Source of the DNA: Triplophysa rosa | Lineage: Eukaryota; Chordata; Actinopteri; Cypriniformes; Nemacheilidae | DNA length: 64,000 nucleotides | Direction: 5' to 3' | Assembly (NCBI RefSeq): GCF_024868665.1 | Contig: NC_079914.1 | Coordinates: 3,404,593-3,468,592 of the forward strand | In this document: one piece after another, positions 1 through 13,000 of the stretch | Numbering within the stretch: the stretch's first letter is position 1 | How the letters are laid out: each line of letters begins with the position of its first letter | Notes under the pieces: generated by a model | Seen by the model: the letters and a program-made list of their open reading frames with translations, nothing else | What the model was told of the DNA's origin: nothing | The model's database searches: none | Position numbers and translations under genes: made by a program

Positions 1-3000
1 CAGATTCCACCAATCTGGTTTAAGGCTAGGGTTTATTATCTTAACAGTTCTCTCAACCAATCAGATTTAAGATGATCTCAAGATCGGGATTGCGGCGTGA
101 AAAGCGTTCCTACCAGCCAATCTACGGTTGGGATGTTGTTGACACTTGATGTTGGCGCATCAACTCATCATCCCCCTTAAGGGTCGGTTTAGTTTGTTTC
201 TTTATCACAACCGATCTTTCGGATCCAACAACAGATGTCGATCTACAAGCACATGCTTCAACGGACAAAACAAAGACGTTTATGTAGGGTTCAATGTGTT
301 GAAGCTATTGTTGAACAATTAGGAGTGAAAGCAGTATTGATAACAGCAGTAGTTGTGTCATTCCCCAGGCGATGTGAAGCAAAGAGAGTCATTTATCAAG
401 AAGACTGCACTGGCCAAATAATATCCCCCATCGTCCCCTGAGCTTTAGTCCTGCAGTGGTGAAGAATGGAGCTGTAGAGGCGCCGTTATTTGAGTTGGCC
501 GGGGGGAGGCGGGGGGGGGGGTGTCGCGGCCGAGGGCAAATGGCTGCCTTGGGTTGTGGTATCTCTGCGCATCAATAGAGCTGATACCGGACCAGCGGGC
601 TGCTGATGCGTTTTATATATCAGGCTAAATTAATTGAAGGCGCTTGTTATTAAATGAATCGATTGGAACACATTGAAATCTCTGGTTAGGGTATCTCATG
701 TCACAAGTCCAATTTAAGCTTCTTTATTGATGCAGTTCAGAAGACGTCGAGATGAAGGAGGACATGACTGTACTGAAGCGTTCTGATCTTCTGATGGAAG
801 AACTGTATAATAAAAGGTTTTTGGCACACTCATACGGGAGAGCATCTATCATGGAAAATTTGGGGTCTCTCGAATGCCACCAACAGTTCAAAGTTTGACA
901 ATTAACTTTTCTACCAAATAAAACTAAATACATATTTACAGACACCTAACTAGATTTACAGCTATTGTGAATTTGGTTGGTAAAATGTGCTTCATTCGTT
1001 GTCTCTTTCCCAAATTTGGATCACATAATCTTGACATCATGATGAGAAAAAGTTATTAATGATTTCCCTCTGACACAAGAACATAATCTTGGCAGTTCAT
1101 AACCGGATTCGGATTAGTATAATCGCATTTTTTAATATGATCTGCGTTCAGCCTAGTGACGTTATAGGTTTAGAGGTGGGGCTAAATTCTTTGCTATTTT
1201 TGTACAATTCACAATTTTGTGCAAATTCATATGAAATCGACACCTTGTAAAATATTTACATTTTCCCATGATTATGAAGGTCTGTTTAAACGATTATTCT
1301 AAAAATCAAAACCTGTTGTGCCATACGGTTTAAATTACGTTGTGCTCACGTCAATATATCTGTCACAGCCCTGATAACTCCTGTTATCGCTGTTGCCTGT
1401 TTTAGTTCTTATTTTATTTTTATGTTTATTTATTAATTTTGTTGCACATTTCACTGCAGAAAATAAATCATAAACCCAAAATGAACCATTCCAAAGGTCA
1501 TGTGATTTTGACTTGATTTATGTTTATATAAACGCAGAAGCTAAACAGCTGCGCATGTTTGTGTAGATTTCCGTTCATTAGAGAGAAATAAATAAAGAAA
1601 GGTAAATTTGTTAGTCTTTATTGATTTGGAAGTCTCCAGGGAGTCCAAGTAGTGCTTTTTTATTCCACAAATTAATGGTTGTCTTTCAGAGGTGTTTTCT
1701 CAAGGTTACTCTGCATCTACTTTATTTCGAGCATATATTCGTATACTCGTACTTTATTCATAGTTTCATCAAAACTGTGGAATAGAAGTAAACTTATCAT
1801 TTGTAACTTTGGGTATGTGACTAAAATACCCAAATAAATCAGAACGGTTATAATAATGCTTTTAATTATTTGTTCCAAGTCATTTATTTCCGACACACAT
1901 TACTTTTCAAATCTAATTTTTGATTACTAATGAAAGAAACTAATATGTTTGCACGAATGTATTTTGCAAAACCAATTTTAAAGATTTGAGCTCACACATC
2001 CATGTTAAGACATATCTGTGAGGTGTCCCTAACATGTATAGGCCTAAATAATGTCTGTGGACACCTATTAGGTGCTTTGTGAGTTGTGAACAGCAGATAA
2101 AGAGATCAAGCCCCTTTTGTGTCAAATTTTCCAGGTTACTGGTCCCAGTGTTGGCCGCAGATGCTGGACTAATTAAAGGATTAAAAGAGTCGCCCTGATT
2201 GGTCACACCTGGGCTCCTTTCCACAATAGCCTGTGTCCCAGGTGACACTATACTGTACAAGTGTGCAAATGCATATTTCCACTACAAAAGAGGCGGCCAT
2301 TCTGCATTCAGCTCTTAACAATGAATTCAAGCCTTCTTATTGTGATTTTCTTTTGTGTCGGGCCTTAGTCTCACTTGTTTCTCTTAAAAAACTGATGTAT
2401 GAATTGACATACAGTATTAATAAGATTAATTAAAAGAATAATAACATTTATGTGGATAGCACAACTCAGTTCATTTTGTCTTGGGAGGTTGTAAGGAGAA
2501 ATGTTTGTGTTTTTATTAAAATCTTTGACGTTTGATTGCAGGCTTTGATATCTTGATGTATTTGAGCACAGACATGTCTGTTTTGTACTGTTTTGATTTA
2601 ATAATTTGCTGTGGTGGAGAACTTGTTGAGACATTAAGAATTTTGTCATTTTTCTAGATATACTACATTTCTCCAAAGATACCGATTATTCAGAGTGATA
2701 TCTGCCGATGCAGATTCTGAAGATTAAATTGATATTTCTTAACTTTCTGAATGTTATTAATTCATTTAATGATTATTACTATTGAACATCATACTGGTGA
2801 TGTTTATTAACATTTTCTATATACAGAGCACAAATTCATTGCATTTTGATTGACAGGATATATAAGCCTGTCTGTTTTTAAACTATCGACCGATATCCGA
2901 TTGTGTGAAAAATTGCTTTACCAGTACCAATTATTGGCCAATATATGGGGTGCATCTCAAATTTTCTGGTCTCTGGACATACAGCTCGGCTCATTCTTTT

Positions 3001-3958
3001 AATGTCTGCCGCAGACCATACCTGAACAATCTGCCGGTGTTGAGTTGTAATTCATGTCTGCACCCCAAACGCTTATCACAGGTTCCATTCAGTCAAATGT
3101 TTTCCTTCTGTGATCTTGAAATGTCTTGGCAAAAACCATATAATCACAATATACAGTCACTGTACACGATACAGTACTCAAAACATCAGGGTTCTCCAAA
3201 TGACAAAGCCATTGATGTTTGTTCTGCAGCTATTGTTATGTTTTCTTATTTCTTCTCAGTGTTTCTCAGTATGTACAGCTGTTTTCTGAATAACAGCGAC
3301 TGAGGTCTTGTGCTCTGCCAGCAATTGTGTTACCTTCTCTTTGGAAAGGTTCAGTATGTTCTGGATAATTGCTTGTTATGTGTTTATTACAGTCATCGGT
3401 TTTACAGACTTCCACCGTCTGCATAGAAATTGCAGAAAAAACATAACTACTGTACCTACAATCAATTCAGATGAATTTGTACAATTCGAATGGAACACAA
3501 TGTATGATTATTCGGAAAAAGCGATATTGATCACTGACATGAAAGCAAATCAAGCTAAAATGTACAAATGCGAAATGGTTAAGAATTGCCACAAGATTGC
3601 GTTGTACTGTCGGACAGCATATAACAAAATAGTTCTGTCTATTTTTACCATCCACTTTTCTTTTCCACGTTCTCCATATTTCCACCATCAAACTACGTTG
3701 TCAGTGATGCTGCTTTTAAATCTTTAGTGACACAATGTCATAACATTGATGTGTACTACAATTTTAGTGTTAATATATTTATGATCATTGAAGGAACACA
3801 AAGATTTGTTGGGTCAAAATCAGACTCAAAGAAACAAGAAACGTGTGAACTCATGAAAAAAAGGGCTGTTATGCTCAAGAAATATGATAAAAAATCAGTG
3901 CATCCAATACATTTTTTTTCATTCGTGATTAACACTTCTTTTCTCTTTCCTTTTAAAG
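1..3958. other. slit1 intron 1 (3' part)
   Basis: No conserved coding exon is seen. The only recognised repeat is the short inverted-repeat element at 2675-2958. Around 2150-2250 a less AT-rich block contains TAATTAAAGGATTA, a possible homeodomain site pair. ORFs at 2905-3303 and 3308-3727 lack coding character. Confidence 0.6.
2675..2958. repeat. Short inverted-repeat element, third copy of the family at 56.3-56.8 kb
   Basis: Decayed copy sharing GATTCTGAAGATTAAATT, CTTTCTGAATGTTATT and CTGGTGAT with the copies at 56286-56500 and 56599-56841. It ends in a GGTGCATCTC-like terminus. Confidence 0.7.
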
Positions 3959-4030
3959 AGACTTGAATGGAAACAATCTCACACATATCGGGAAGGACGA
4001 CTTCACTGGTCTGAAGCACCTGAGAATTAT
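3959..4030 (+). CDS. slit1: slit1 exon 2: LRR of domain 1
   Basis: A 72-base exon reading [21 protein letters not shown]. It enters with one base finishing a codon and leaves after two bases (AT/gtgagt). Acceptor is ttttaaag. It is the first coding exon in the window. Confidence 0.93.
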
Positions 4031-7000
4031 GTGAGTTGAATGTGAATCTTATTTCCGTTTAATGAAGTTAAATTGTACAGTATACAGTATAAATTCAGTA
4101 TAAAAGCTGTAGTTTTGTAAAGGTTCAGACTATACTGTAAAACAAGGTTTTCTCCAGACAAATGATTGAGGTCATGGCTAGCTATTTGGTTTCAGCAATC
4201 AACTTGAATTCTTTAAAGCAAAAAATCTCAGTGGCTTTCACAACACGAGCTATAAATGGACCTCTGAGTAAAAGCTTAAGACAGGGAACTAAGAGGGTAT
4301 TTACAGTCGCTGACTTGATTGTAGTTATCTGATGATAAGATAAAAGACCCTCCAAAACAGAAAAGACCCTCCAAAACACATTGGAGACAGACAGCAATCT
4401 GATCGCTGAAAGTAGGCTATCTCAGGAGACACGACTTTGTAAATGCATCTGGTCCTTCGAGCCACATGGGTAAACTTTACTCCTTCTAAACAAACTAAAC
4501 TACTGTATATATGTATAGTTGAGGAAAAAACTCTTTTTTTGCCATTATACTGTATGGGATACGTATATGCAGATTAGGTTATATTTGCATATAGCACAGG
4601 AATAATAAATCAGATTTTGGGCTGGCACATTTATGTGGCCGATGTGGTTAAATATGCATATCCAATGAGATAGAAAATCAGATATGTCAAGAATGAAGTG
4701 CGGAGAGACAGATTTTAATTTAATTTAATTTGAGACTAAAATACAAAAAATAAGGATGTGCTGTACACTACATAGAAGTACACAAATCTGTGTCTCTTAT
4801 TGTCTTGTTTGTGTTAGATTTTTGACATGCAAAACCATATAGGATGAGATAAGAAAAAAACTGGAGAGAGAGAGAGAGAGAGAGAGATTATAATTTTATT
4901 GCATTACAATAATAAACATGTTATTTGGTTACTGTTATTTATTTCTGTTGTCTTGTTGTCAAAAATCTTGATTTTACTGTAATAAGTAATTCATTTATTT
5001 TTTAAATAAATCATTCCTTTTTTTTTCAAATTTTGTCTTACTAGGATCTGCATTGTGATATTCATCTTATATAATTATCAGTATTGCACATTCACATTTA
5101 TCTCTCTTGTTTTATACAGAAATCTGATGGATAATCAAATTGTGACTATAGACAGAGGAGCCTTCAGTGATCTCAAGGAACTGGATAGACTGTGAGTTCA
5201 AAAAAACGTTGGTAACGCTTTAGATTACAGCCCGCATGTACCGCATAATTAAACAGAATTTACATTGTAACTAATTGTAACGATAATGTACCTCTAGAGC
5301 AGTGTTGGGCTGTAACTAGTTACTAAGTAATTAGTTACTGTAATTTAATTACTTTTCCCTTGAAAAAGTAAAGTAAGTGATTACTCTTATTTTTTCTGTA
5401 ATTTAATTACAGTTACTTCTGATGTAATTAAACTAAATACTTTGTGTAATATGTGTGTGTGCAGAAGAGGAATTGACATCAAAATTCAAAGTCTAACTTT
5501 AAAATCCGTGCTTCAATGTATAATTCTCACATTTGTAATTAATAATAATACCTTATGTAGTTTTATATTATTTATTTGAATTAATTAAAAGAGCCGTTTC
5601 ATGTCTATCCTTGAATCACTTAACTCATCAAGGTTGATGTAGGATATAGAAAGTAATTAGTAATAAGCAGTGTTGTAATGTAACGAAGTACAAATGAGAC
5701 GGCCGGTGTAACCTGACTAACCAGAGAACTGATCTTGTGACACAGCATCAGAAATATTGTTATGGTCATTCTTAAACGCCTGAGCAAAGTCGTCAAGTAT
5801 TTCTGTAATTGCCTCTTAGAACTGTCACGACTGTGTTTCCCGAACAACAGGCCTCCACAAAAGCACCGCATTTATTGAGTTTCCTAATCGTCTGCTTGCG
5901 CAAGTATTATGAAAACTATTATATTCAGTGGCTTCTCTTACTTTTCTTACTGATATTTAGTGCCAGTTTATTAGGAAGTGACGGTTGACTAGTTGGATGG
6001 AAATGGTGCTTATTTGCAAATGTTTTATGTGATATTCCAATTTTGCGCATAAGCTAAATTCGCAACTTTGGATGGAAACCCGGTATGCCTACCGAGAGTC
6101 ACTGAAATATTGGCATTAAAAAACTCCCCGTCCAACCTGAAGAACCACATCGAGGTAGGTTAAATTAATTTTCATTCAATGAAGCCATAATGTCAACGTT
6201 ATTTAACATGAATTAGTTATCATAAGCCTGTTCAGATATCTGGCTAACGTGATGGCCAGGCTAGCGTGTGCTAGTTAACTTTTCTGATTAGCCAATGTGC
6301 AGATATTTAACAACACCAATGATTTTCCCTCCGAATTAATTCAACACAAAACTCTTGAAGACATGTCCATAATACTGAAATGGTTAATAACGGTTTCTGG
6401 GAATAGCCTAAGTGGCGGCCGAATATTTCCTAGGTAAATTAGCGTTACACCGGTGGAGGGTGTCATGGCTCTGCTTCATTTAGTCATGTTTTTCTTGGTC
6501 CTGTAGCAGAGTCATGGCAAAGCCTTTGGTTATGTGTGGAGAGAAACATATTATTGTCCTTTTGACAATAATATACATTCTCTGCAGTGTCTCGTCATTG
6601 GCCCCGCTCCTCTCGTTTCCTTGTTATCCTTCCCTGAGTGTTTTACTACCCACACCTGCCCTGTGTCATTATCCCTCGTTTGTCTTCCCTTTAAATACCC
6701 TCTTGTTTCTTTGTCTTGTGTTCGTGGATTACGTGTGTATACTGGTGTTCTGTTCGCGTTCCCAGTCGTGTGCCTTTGACTATGTTTGCCTTGTTGCCTG
6801 TGTTCCCCGTAAGTGTTTATACGTAGTGTCTCGTTTTTGATTTAGTTCAGTTTTTGCCCTCTTATGGGAAGTGTTTTGTTTTGATTTCTTGTTTTGTTTC
6901 CGTGTTCTTTTCCTTGTTCTGTTTTGCACCCCATCGTGGGTTTTTGGTTTGTGTTTTGTATTTATTATTAAAGTCTTGTTTTGTTAACCCCGTCACTGCC

Positions 7001-10000
7001 TACCTGCGCTTGGGTTCTTGCTCACCACGATCGTGACAGAATCCACGAAACCATCTACGAACCCAGCAGGTATGGACAGTTCCCTGCGAGCCCGCCAGAC
7101 CCGGTTATTGTTCGGGCTTCGCCAGGGAGATCGGGGGGTACGGGAGTTTGCCCGTACCTTCCTGGATGCGGCGGCAGAGACGGGGTTCGGTGAGAAGGAT
7201 CTTACCTTAATTTTTAACAGCTGTCTCACCGAACCCCTCAAGCCCAGCGAGATGAGGATGCTGAGTCCCCTGTACTTTGGTGACATGCTCAGGTACGTGG
7301 TCAACCGGGACGAACCATGGCCCACTACGCCATCCTGGGTATCCTCTCCGCTGGCTACTGTCCCGGAAGACCTCGTCCTGGCCACCGTGACCTTGGGGAA
7401 CTCAGCTCCGCCCACCTCCAGCTCCGCCGATCCATCTCCACCATCCACGACCCTTCGTGGCAAGCGAGGAAGGAGGGAGTCCGGGGAGGTGTCTACAGAC
7501 TCCTCCGGTGCGGAGCTAGCCACGCCCTCCACTGCTCCCTCGCAGCCCACCACAAGCCCTGCGGTTCGGTTGAAGAAGAAGAGGCAGCGGAGGGGGGCGC
7601 GGACTCCAACCCAGCCGGTGCAGCCGGCGTCCAGTCCGGTGCAGCCGGCGTCCCAGCCGGTGCAGCCGGCGTCCCAGCCGGTGATCAAGCCGGCGTCCAG
7701 TCTGGTGCAGCTGGCGTCCAGTCCGGTGATCCAGCCGGCGTCCAGTCCGGTGGTGCTGCCGATGTCCAGTCCAGTGCCCAGTCCAGTGCAGCCGGCGTCC
7801 AGTCCAGTGCAGCTGGCGTCCAGTCTTGTGTCCAGTCCTGTGTCCAGTCATGTGTCCAGGCCGGTGATCCAGCCGGCGTCCAGTCCGGTGATCCAGCCGG
7901 CGTCCAGTCCTGCCCAGCCGGCGATCCAGCCGGCGTCAAGCCCTGCCCAGCCGGCCTTCCAGCCGGCGTCAAGCCCTGCCCAGCCGGCCTTCCAGCCGGC
8001 CTCCCAGCCGGTCCCTTGTCCAGCAGCCAAGCCGGCCCCGGGGAGACCCCCAGGGTCAAGGACTGTCCCCCCCAGGACTCCCCCTAAGTCCCCCAGGACT
8101 CCGCGCCCTCGAGCGCAGCCGGGGACTGGGACTTCTCCCCACCCCCATGGACTGCCCCCTATGGGCCCTCCCATGTTTGTTATTTTTAATGTCCCACCCT
8201 AGTCCTGTTGTTATTGTGTCTTGTCTGCCCTTGATTTTGTTTTCTTTGTTTTGCCTTGTCCTGTCTGTCTCTCAGTCTGTCTTGTCTCGTCCGTCTACCC
8301 CTTGGTGAGCACCTGGAGGTGCTCATTAAAGGGGGGGCTTCTGTCATGGCTCTGCTTCATTTAGTCATGTTTTTCTTGGCCCTGTAGCAGAGTCATGGCA
8401 AAGCCTTTGGTTATGTGTGGAGAGAAACATATTATTGTCCTTTTGACAATATAATATACGTTCTCTCCAGTGTCTCGTCATTGGCCCCGCTCCTCTCGTT
8501 TCCTTGTTATCCTTCCCTGAGTGTTTTACTACCCACACCTGCCCTGTGTCATTATCCCTCGTTTGTCTTCCCTTTAAATACCCTCTTGTTTCTTTGTCTT
8601 GTGTTCGTGGATTACGTGTGTATACTGGTGTTCTGTTCGCGTTCCCAGTCGTGTGCCTTTGACTATGTTTGCCTTGTTGCCTGTGTTCCCCGTAAGTGTT
8701 TATACGTAGTGTCTCGTTTTTGATTTAGTTCAGTTTTTGCCCTCTTATGGGAAGTGTTTTGTTTTGATTTCTTGTTTTGTTTCCGTGTTCTTTTCCTTGT
8801 TCTGTTTTGCACCCCATCGTGGGTTTTTGGTTTGTGTTTTGTATTTATTATTAAAGTCTTGTTTTGTTAACCCCGTCACTGCCTCCCTGCGCTTGGGTTC
8901 TTGCTCACCACGATCGTGACAGAGGGATTTTTTTTAGACCACATTAGGCTAATTAATGGCAGGTTACAGAGGAGCGTTCAGGATTACTCACGTCTTCAAA
9001 AGCATCATGCATTTTGTTGAATTTGAGATTTGCTTTGATTTAATTACCTCAAAATTCTAACCGTTCACTTTTTTTTAAATACCTTTACTTTTACTTTTAA
9101 TACTTAAGTACATTTTATATCAGACAATTACTTTTGATACTTAAGTACACTAAATGTCAGGTACTTTAAGACTTTTACTCAAGTAATATTTTAAAGGGTG
9201 AGTTTAACTACGACTTTAATCTACCAAAGTCATTTTCTGGTAAGATACTTGTACTTTTACTCAAGTATTGCTTTCAAGTACTTTATACAAGACTGGTAAT
9301 AAGTAATTAAATACTTTTTGAAGAGAGTAACTTGTACAGTAATCTAATTACATTATCGAATATGTAATTAGTAACTAGTAATTAATTACTTTTTCAGAGT
9401 AACTTACCCAACACTGCTCTAGAGTACATATCTGTAGGTAAGCGGGACAATAATGCAACGTTTGGGAATAGAGAAGTCAGGAAATTCAAAAAATATTTCT
9501 ATTTTAAAACTAAGGGATAACAATTTTAATATAACGTGGTATGAATGACCTGCAGTATGCTATGCAACAATCTTAGGATGAACATACACTACATTTGTGT
9601 AATCCCAATGTACCCATAAATAAGCAACCGTGGAAATTAATTAAGTAAGGGGTTCTTATTTTATTATTATAGCAAACATGAAATAAGGGGAATTGATGTG
9701 TTCAGTTTTTGCACAAGCAAAACAGCACGAATGAAGCACGCAGACTGTCTGTCAACTGTAAATTTTACTTTTGAGTTTTGACTTTAGGATTCATTTTTAT
9801 TTTATTGATTTTAGGATTGTTGGCCACAAATAATTTCTTTTAATTATAAGTTATTATGAGTTATCTTGATGAGTTTTACTGTGTAAAATCTGCAATGTTG
9901 ATCTTTTGAGATTATAATCAAGTATTTCAAGAGCGGTTTGATTTGGATGTTTATATGGCATGCAGTTCCTACATAAATATATATTTTATACACCTTTATT

Positions 10001-13000
10001 CCCCAAACTTTGCATATTGTTTCCCTTTATCTACAGACATGTACCGTAGAGGTACAATTAGTTACGCTGTAAATCCTATTTAATTATGCGGTATATTGCG
10101 GGCCCTTATCTAAAGCGCTATCATAATGTTTTTTTCTACTGTATAAAGCTGCACCTGTTGTAATTGTTTTGCTTATGTAGTATGATTAAAATTATAAATT
10201 TGAATATTTTAAGTAATGTAAAGCTTTTGTCCTCCTCGAGAGGTTTAAGAAGATTCAATCACGTTCTCTATTTTATTTTCCTTAATCGGTTTTCCTAAAT
10301 CATGAGCTGATATTGTCTTTTCGTCCCCTCAGGCGTCTGAACAGAAACCGTCTCCAGCAGATCCCTGAGCTTCTGTTTCTGAAGAATCCCGCTCTCTCCA
10401 GACTGTGAGTGATGTTTCATTATCACACACTCATCAGGATATGATTCTTTACACAGAACCACCCATTCCCCAAAGATCTTCCATGTAAAGGCTAGCATTT
10501 ATCTGAAGCAATTTTTACATTATACAATTACCAACTGGTACATACAGGACACAGATTATACATTGAACACAATTTTTTTATCATCAAAGGAAACAATAAC
10601 CCCTAACCCTAATGTCTTTAAAATCAAATATTAGATATTACTTATCTTACCATTAATGGGATATATCCAAACATTTAATAATATCATTAACATGAGTCTG
10701 AATTAAAATTTGGCACCAATTTTGTTATAATAAAGCAATAAGCCAGGCTTAGAATGTGGCACAACCAATCAGAATCAAGGACCAGAACCATACAAGAGTA
10801 ATAAAATGACAGTAACAATGTTGTAAGTTACTATACATTTCACAGTATGCTGACTGTAAGTTTAATCACAGTAACTATTAAATAGTGTAATTTTATGACA
10901 GTAATAATCATTGTACTGTAACTGCAGTCAAAGCTTTAGGATGCTGTTGTATTTTATAACAGCAAAAATTAGACTAGTGACAGACATTACTGCATTAATA
11001 ACGACACAAATATGACATTTATTGAATCACAACATTTTTTATGTGACAATACATAAATGCATAAAAATAGATCAAAAAATTGTTTCATTCTGTAAACATT
11101 GTTTATTTTGTCATTTTTGTAGTATTAAAATTGGAAATGTATAAAACACAAATCTATAAACAATAAGGCTAGTCCCAGACTAAAATTAATGTTTGAGCTG
11201 TCTTAACTGAAAATAACTTGCCCTGAAATATCTTAAAATATGTCAGTGTCATTGTTTTGTCTCAAGATGCACATCAGTAATGTTTATTTATTAGGGAATT
11301 TTATAAAAGCGACTTAAATCTACCTGGCTTAAGCTAAGCCTTGTCTGTGAAACTGGGCCAATATATACTTGTATTACAATTCTATAATTTAATACTTTCT
11401 ACAAAATCTTTAAAATGTATCATTTTAAACTATATAACTGGGGCGCCAGAAATATTCCTAAAATAACATTTTTCCTGTAAAATTACATGGTTTTCTCTGT
11501 TTATCTTATAAATTTGCATTTTGTAAAATTACAGTTTTTTGGATATCATACGTGAAAAATCTGTAAAAAGAATAACAGTAATCTTCCTTTTTAACTGACT
11601 TTGTTCCTGTATTTTTTTTCCTAAACTGCGGTCTTCTTCCTGGGCCTGATGAAAAAAATCTGTTAAAATGACTGTATTGTGATTCACAGGAGAAATATAT
11701 TGTAGAATTTTCTCGCCATCAAAATTTGCCCATGATGCTTTGCAGATCTACAGCAACCTGCTGTATGCATGTTCTACAGTAAGGATTTGGTCATTCTACA
11801 GTAATAATGCTGTAAAAACAACAAACATTTGTTACAGTGAACAATCTTTAATGTTGTTAACTTCTTATTTTATTTTTGCCGGCTTCTACAGACTAACAGT
11901 TGAATTTGTGTCAAAATATGGTAGAGTTTGATTGGAGACTCACACCAGTAGATACTGGAATGAAGTGTTTTCTTCTTTTTAAAATTGATAAGTCAATTTA
12001 TTTTTGCTATCCATGTAGCAATACCTTTTAGTTGCAGCTTACTTTTGTATAATTGTTTTTCTCTGCTGTGCCTGACCCTTCAAAACAGACCTGTGACCCG
12101 CCAGTTTATAAGCACTGGACTACACGCTGTAGGTTGATCAAAAAACCACCAATCTTTTATTATGACTTCTGAACAACGTTTCTCTGTTGAGTTTGGGGAA
12201 GGTTTGTACGGTATCAGTCTGTTGGGGCGATGGGTCAAACAGGAACCCATGGAGGAATGTGTGGGTGTACATAAAGAAAGATATAATGCCTGTGAACAAA
12301 CAGTTAAGGACAGCTGTGTTTGCTTGGTTGTTTAGTTGCGTTTGTTCATGACTCTTCGCATGTTGCCTCATTAGCGAGTTACCATATGGATGTGTCGTAT
12401 TCAATCAATTTGCCTGCGAACACCCCCGTCCACCCACACATGCCTTTAGGGAGATACTGTATGTCTTTAAAAGTAAGGTATATGTTTGTATGCCTTGGGT
12501 TGGTAAACATCAGAAAGTCTCGGTTTATGAAAATATGAGCTAGGTGTTTCTTTATTGCATTGGAAATGTTATAGATTACATACATAAATCGTTCATGAGA
12601 ATGGTAACAACCTCTTATACTAAAAATGTATTAATCTAGCTTTAGAAAGTAATTGGCACCATAGTGGTGTTCTCCATGCACAATTAATTACCATACTTCA
12701 TTAGGAAAGGAAATAACAGGGGGTGCTTGCTAATTATAATTGATTCCTAATTAGTATGTAGATTTTTCTCAACCCTGTCACTACGGCGTACCAAAATGAT
12801 AATTTATGCTAACCGAGCGTGAACTTGTCTAAGAATTAGTGAATGTTGTTAACACCAGTGACATGAAGAAAAGACTAATTACTCTTCAGCCGTTCCGAAA
12901 GATTATGGAGTAGCGTGAACAAGCTCTCTTCCAAGGCTTAGTGAGCTCTGAGATGGGCTTCGTACTGGCAAACACTAGGGATCAAATTTATTCCTGTATT

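Larger units (their letters stand above)
6461..8921 (+). mobile_element. Non-autonomous LTR retrotransposon, TSD GAGGG
   Basis: Two direct long terminal repeats (6461-7038 and 8342-8921) begin TGTCATGG and end CGTGACA. The insertion is flanked by a perfect 5-bp duplication GAGGG (6456-6460, 8922-8926). The 1.3-kb interior carries one gag-like ORF and a purine tract (AAAGGGGGGG) just before the 3' LTR. I see no protease, reverse transcriptase or integrase, so movement would need enzymes supplied elsewhere. The LTRs differ by about four substitutions and one 2-base indel, so insertion was recent. A primer-binding site is not obvious. Confidence 0.92.
5668..9295. mobile_element. Second hAT-type element nested in the first, TSD GTAATAAG
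   Basis: Left end CAGTGTTGTAATGTAACGAAG; the right end in complement reads CAGTCTTGTATAAAG. Both share AAGTAC-rich subterminal sequence. Perfect 8-bp duplications GTAATAAG lie at 5660-5667 and 9296-9303. It is itself interrupted by the LTR retrotransposon at 6461-8921. No intact transposase is seen. Confidence 0.87.
5300..9416. mobile_element. hAT-type element, TSD CTCTAGAG
   Basis: Ends CAGTGTTGGG and CCCAACACTG, with related subterminal sequence rich in TAACTAGTTAC/TAATTAC. It is flanked by perfect 8-bp duplications CTCTAGAG at 5292-5299 and 9417-9424, which match the nTCTAGAn target preference known for hAT elements. It is inserted in the outer element and later interrupted by a second hAT. 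Confidence 0.88.
5211..10122. mobile_element. Outer inverted-repeat DNA element in intron 3
   Basis: The left end (GGTAACGCTTTAGATTA, then GCATAATTAAA and TAACTAATTGTA) is matched in inverted orientation by the right end, which in complement reads GATAGCGCTTTAGATAA, then GCATAATTAAA and TAACTAATTGTAC. Terminal arms are about 70-90 bases. Flanks AAAACGTT and ATAATGTT could be a degenerate 8-bp target duplication. About 800 bases belong to this element; the rest is later insertions. No transposase ORF is seen. It fills most of intron 3. Confidence 0.75.

Noticed and set aside
2905..3727. Two adjacent plus-strand ORFs of 132 and 139 codons in intron 1
   Set aside because: AT-driven composition, no recognisable domain, and the first begins inside a decayed transposon. 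A frame closed by chance is the simpler reading.
6514..6840. ORFs inside the LTRs (also 8415-8723)
   Set aside because: They lie wholly within LTR sequence and are repeated in both LTRs. They have no gag or pol character.
6993..7688. Minus-strand and alternate-frame ORFs opposite the gag-like gene (also 7317-8087, 7516-7851, 7685-8059, 7848-8174)
   Set aside because: They are shadows of the GC-rich in-phase tandem repeat.
7610..8020. CRISPR-like array
   Set aside because: The units are contiguous coding tandem repeats with no unique spacers, in a eukaryotic genome.
6461..8921. Endogenous retrovirus
   Set aside because: No pol or env is present and the Gag-like core resembles Ty3/gypsy retrotransposons. 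A non-autonomous retrotransposon is the better call.
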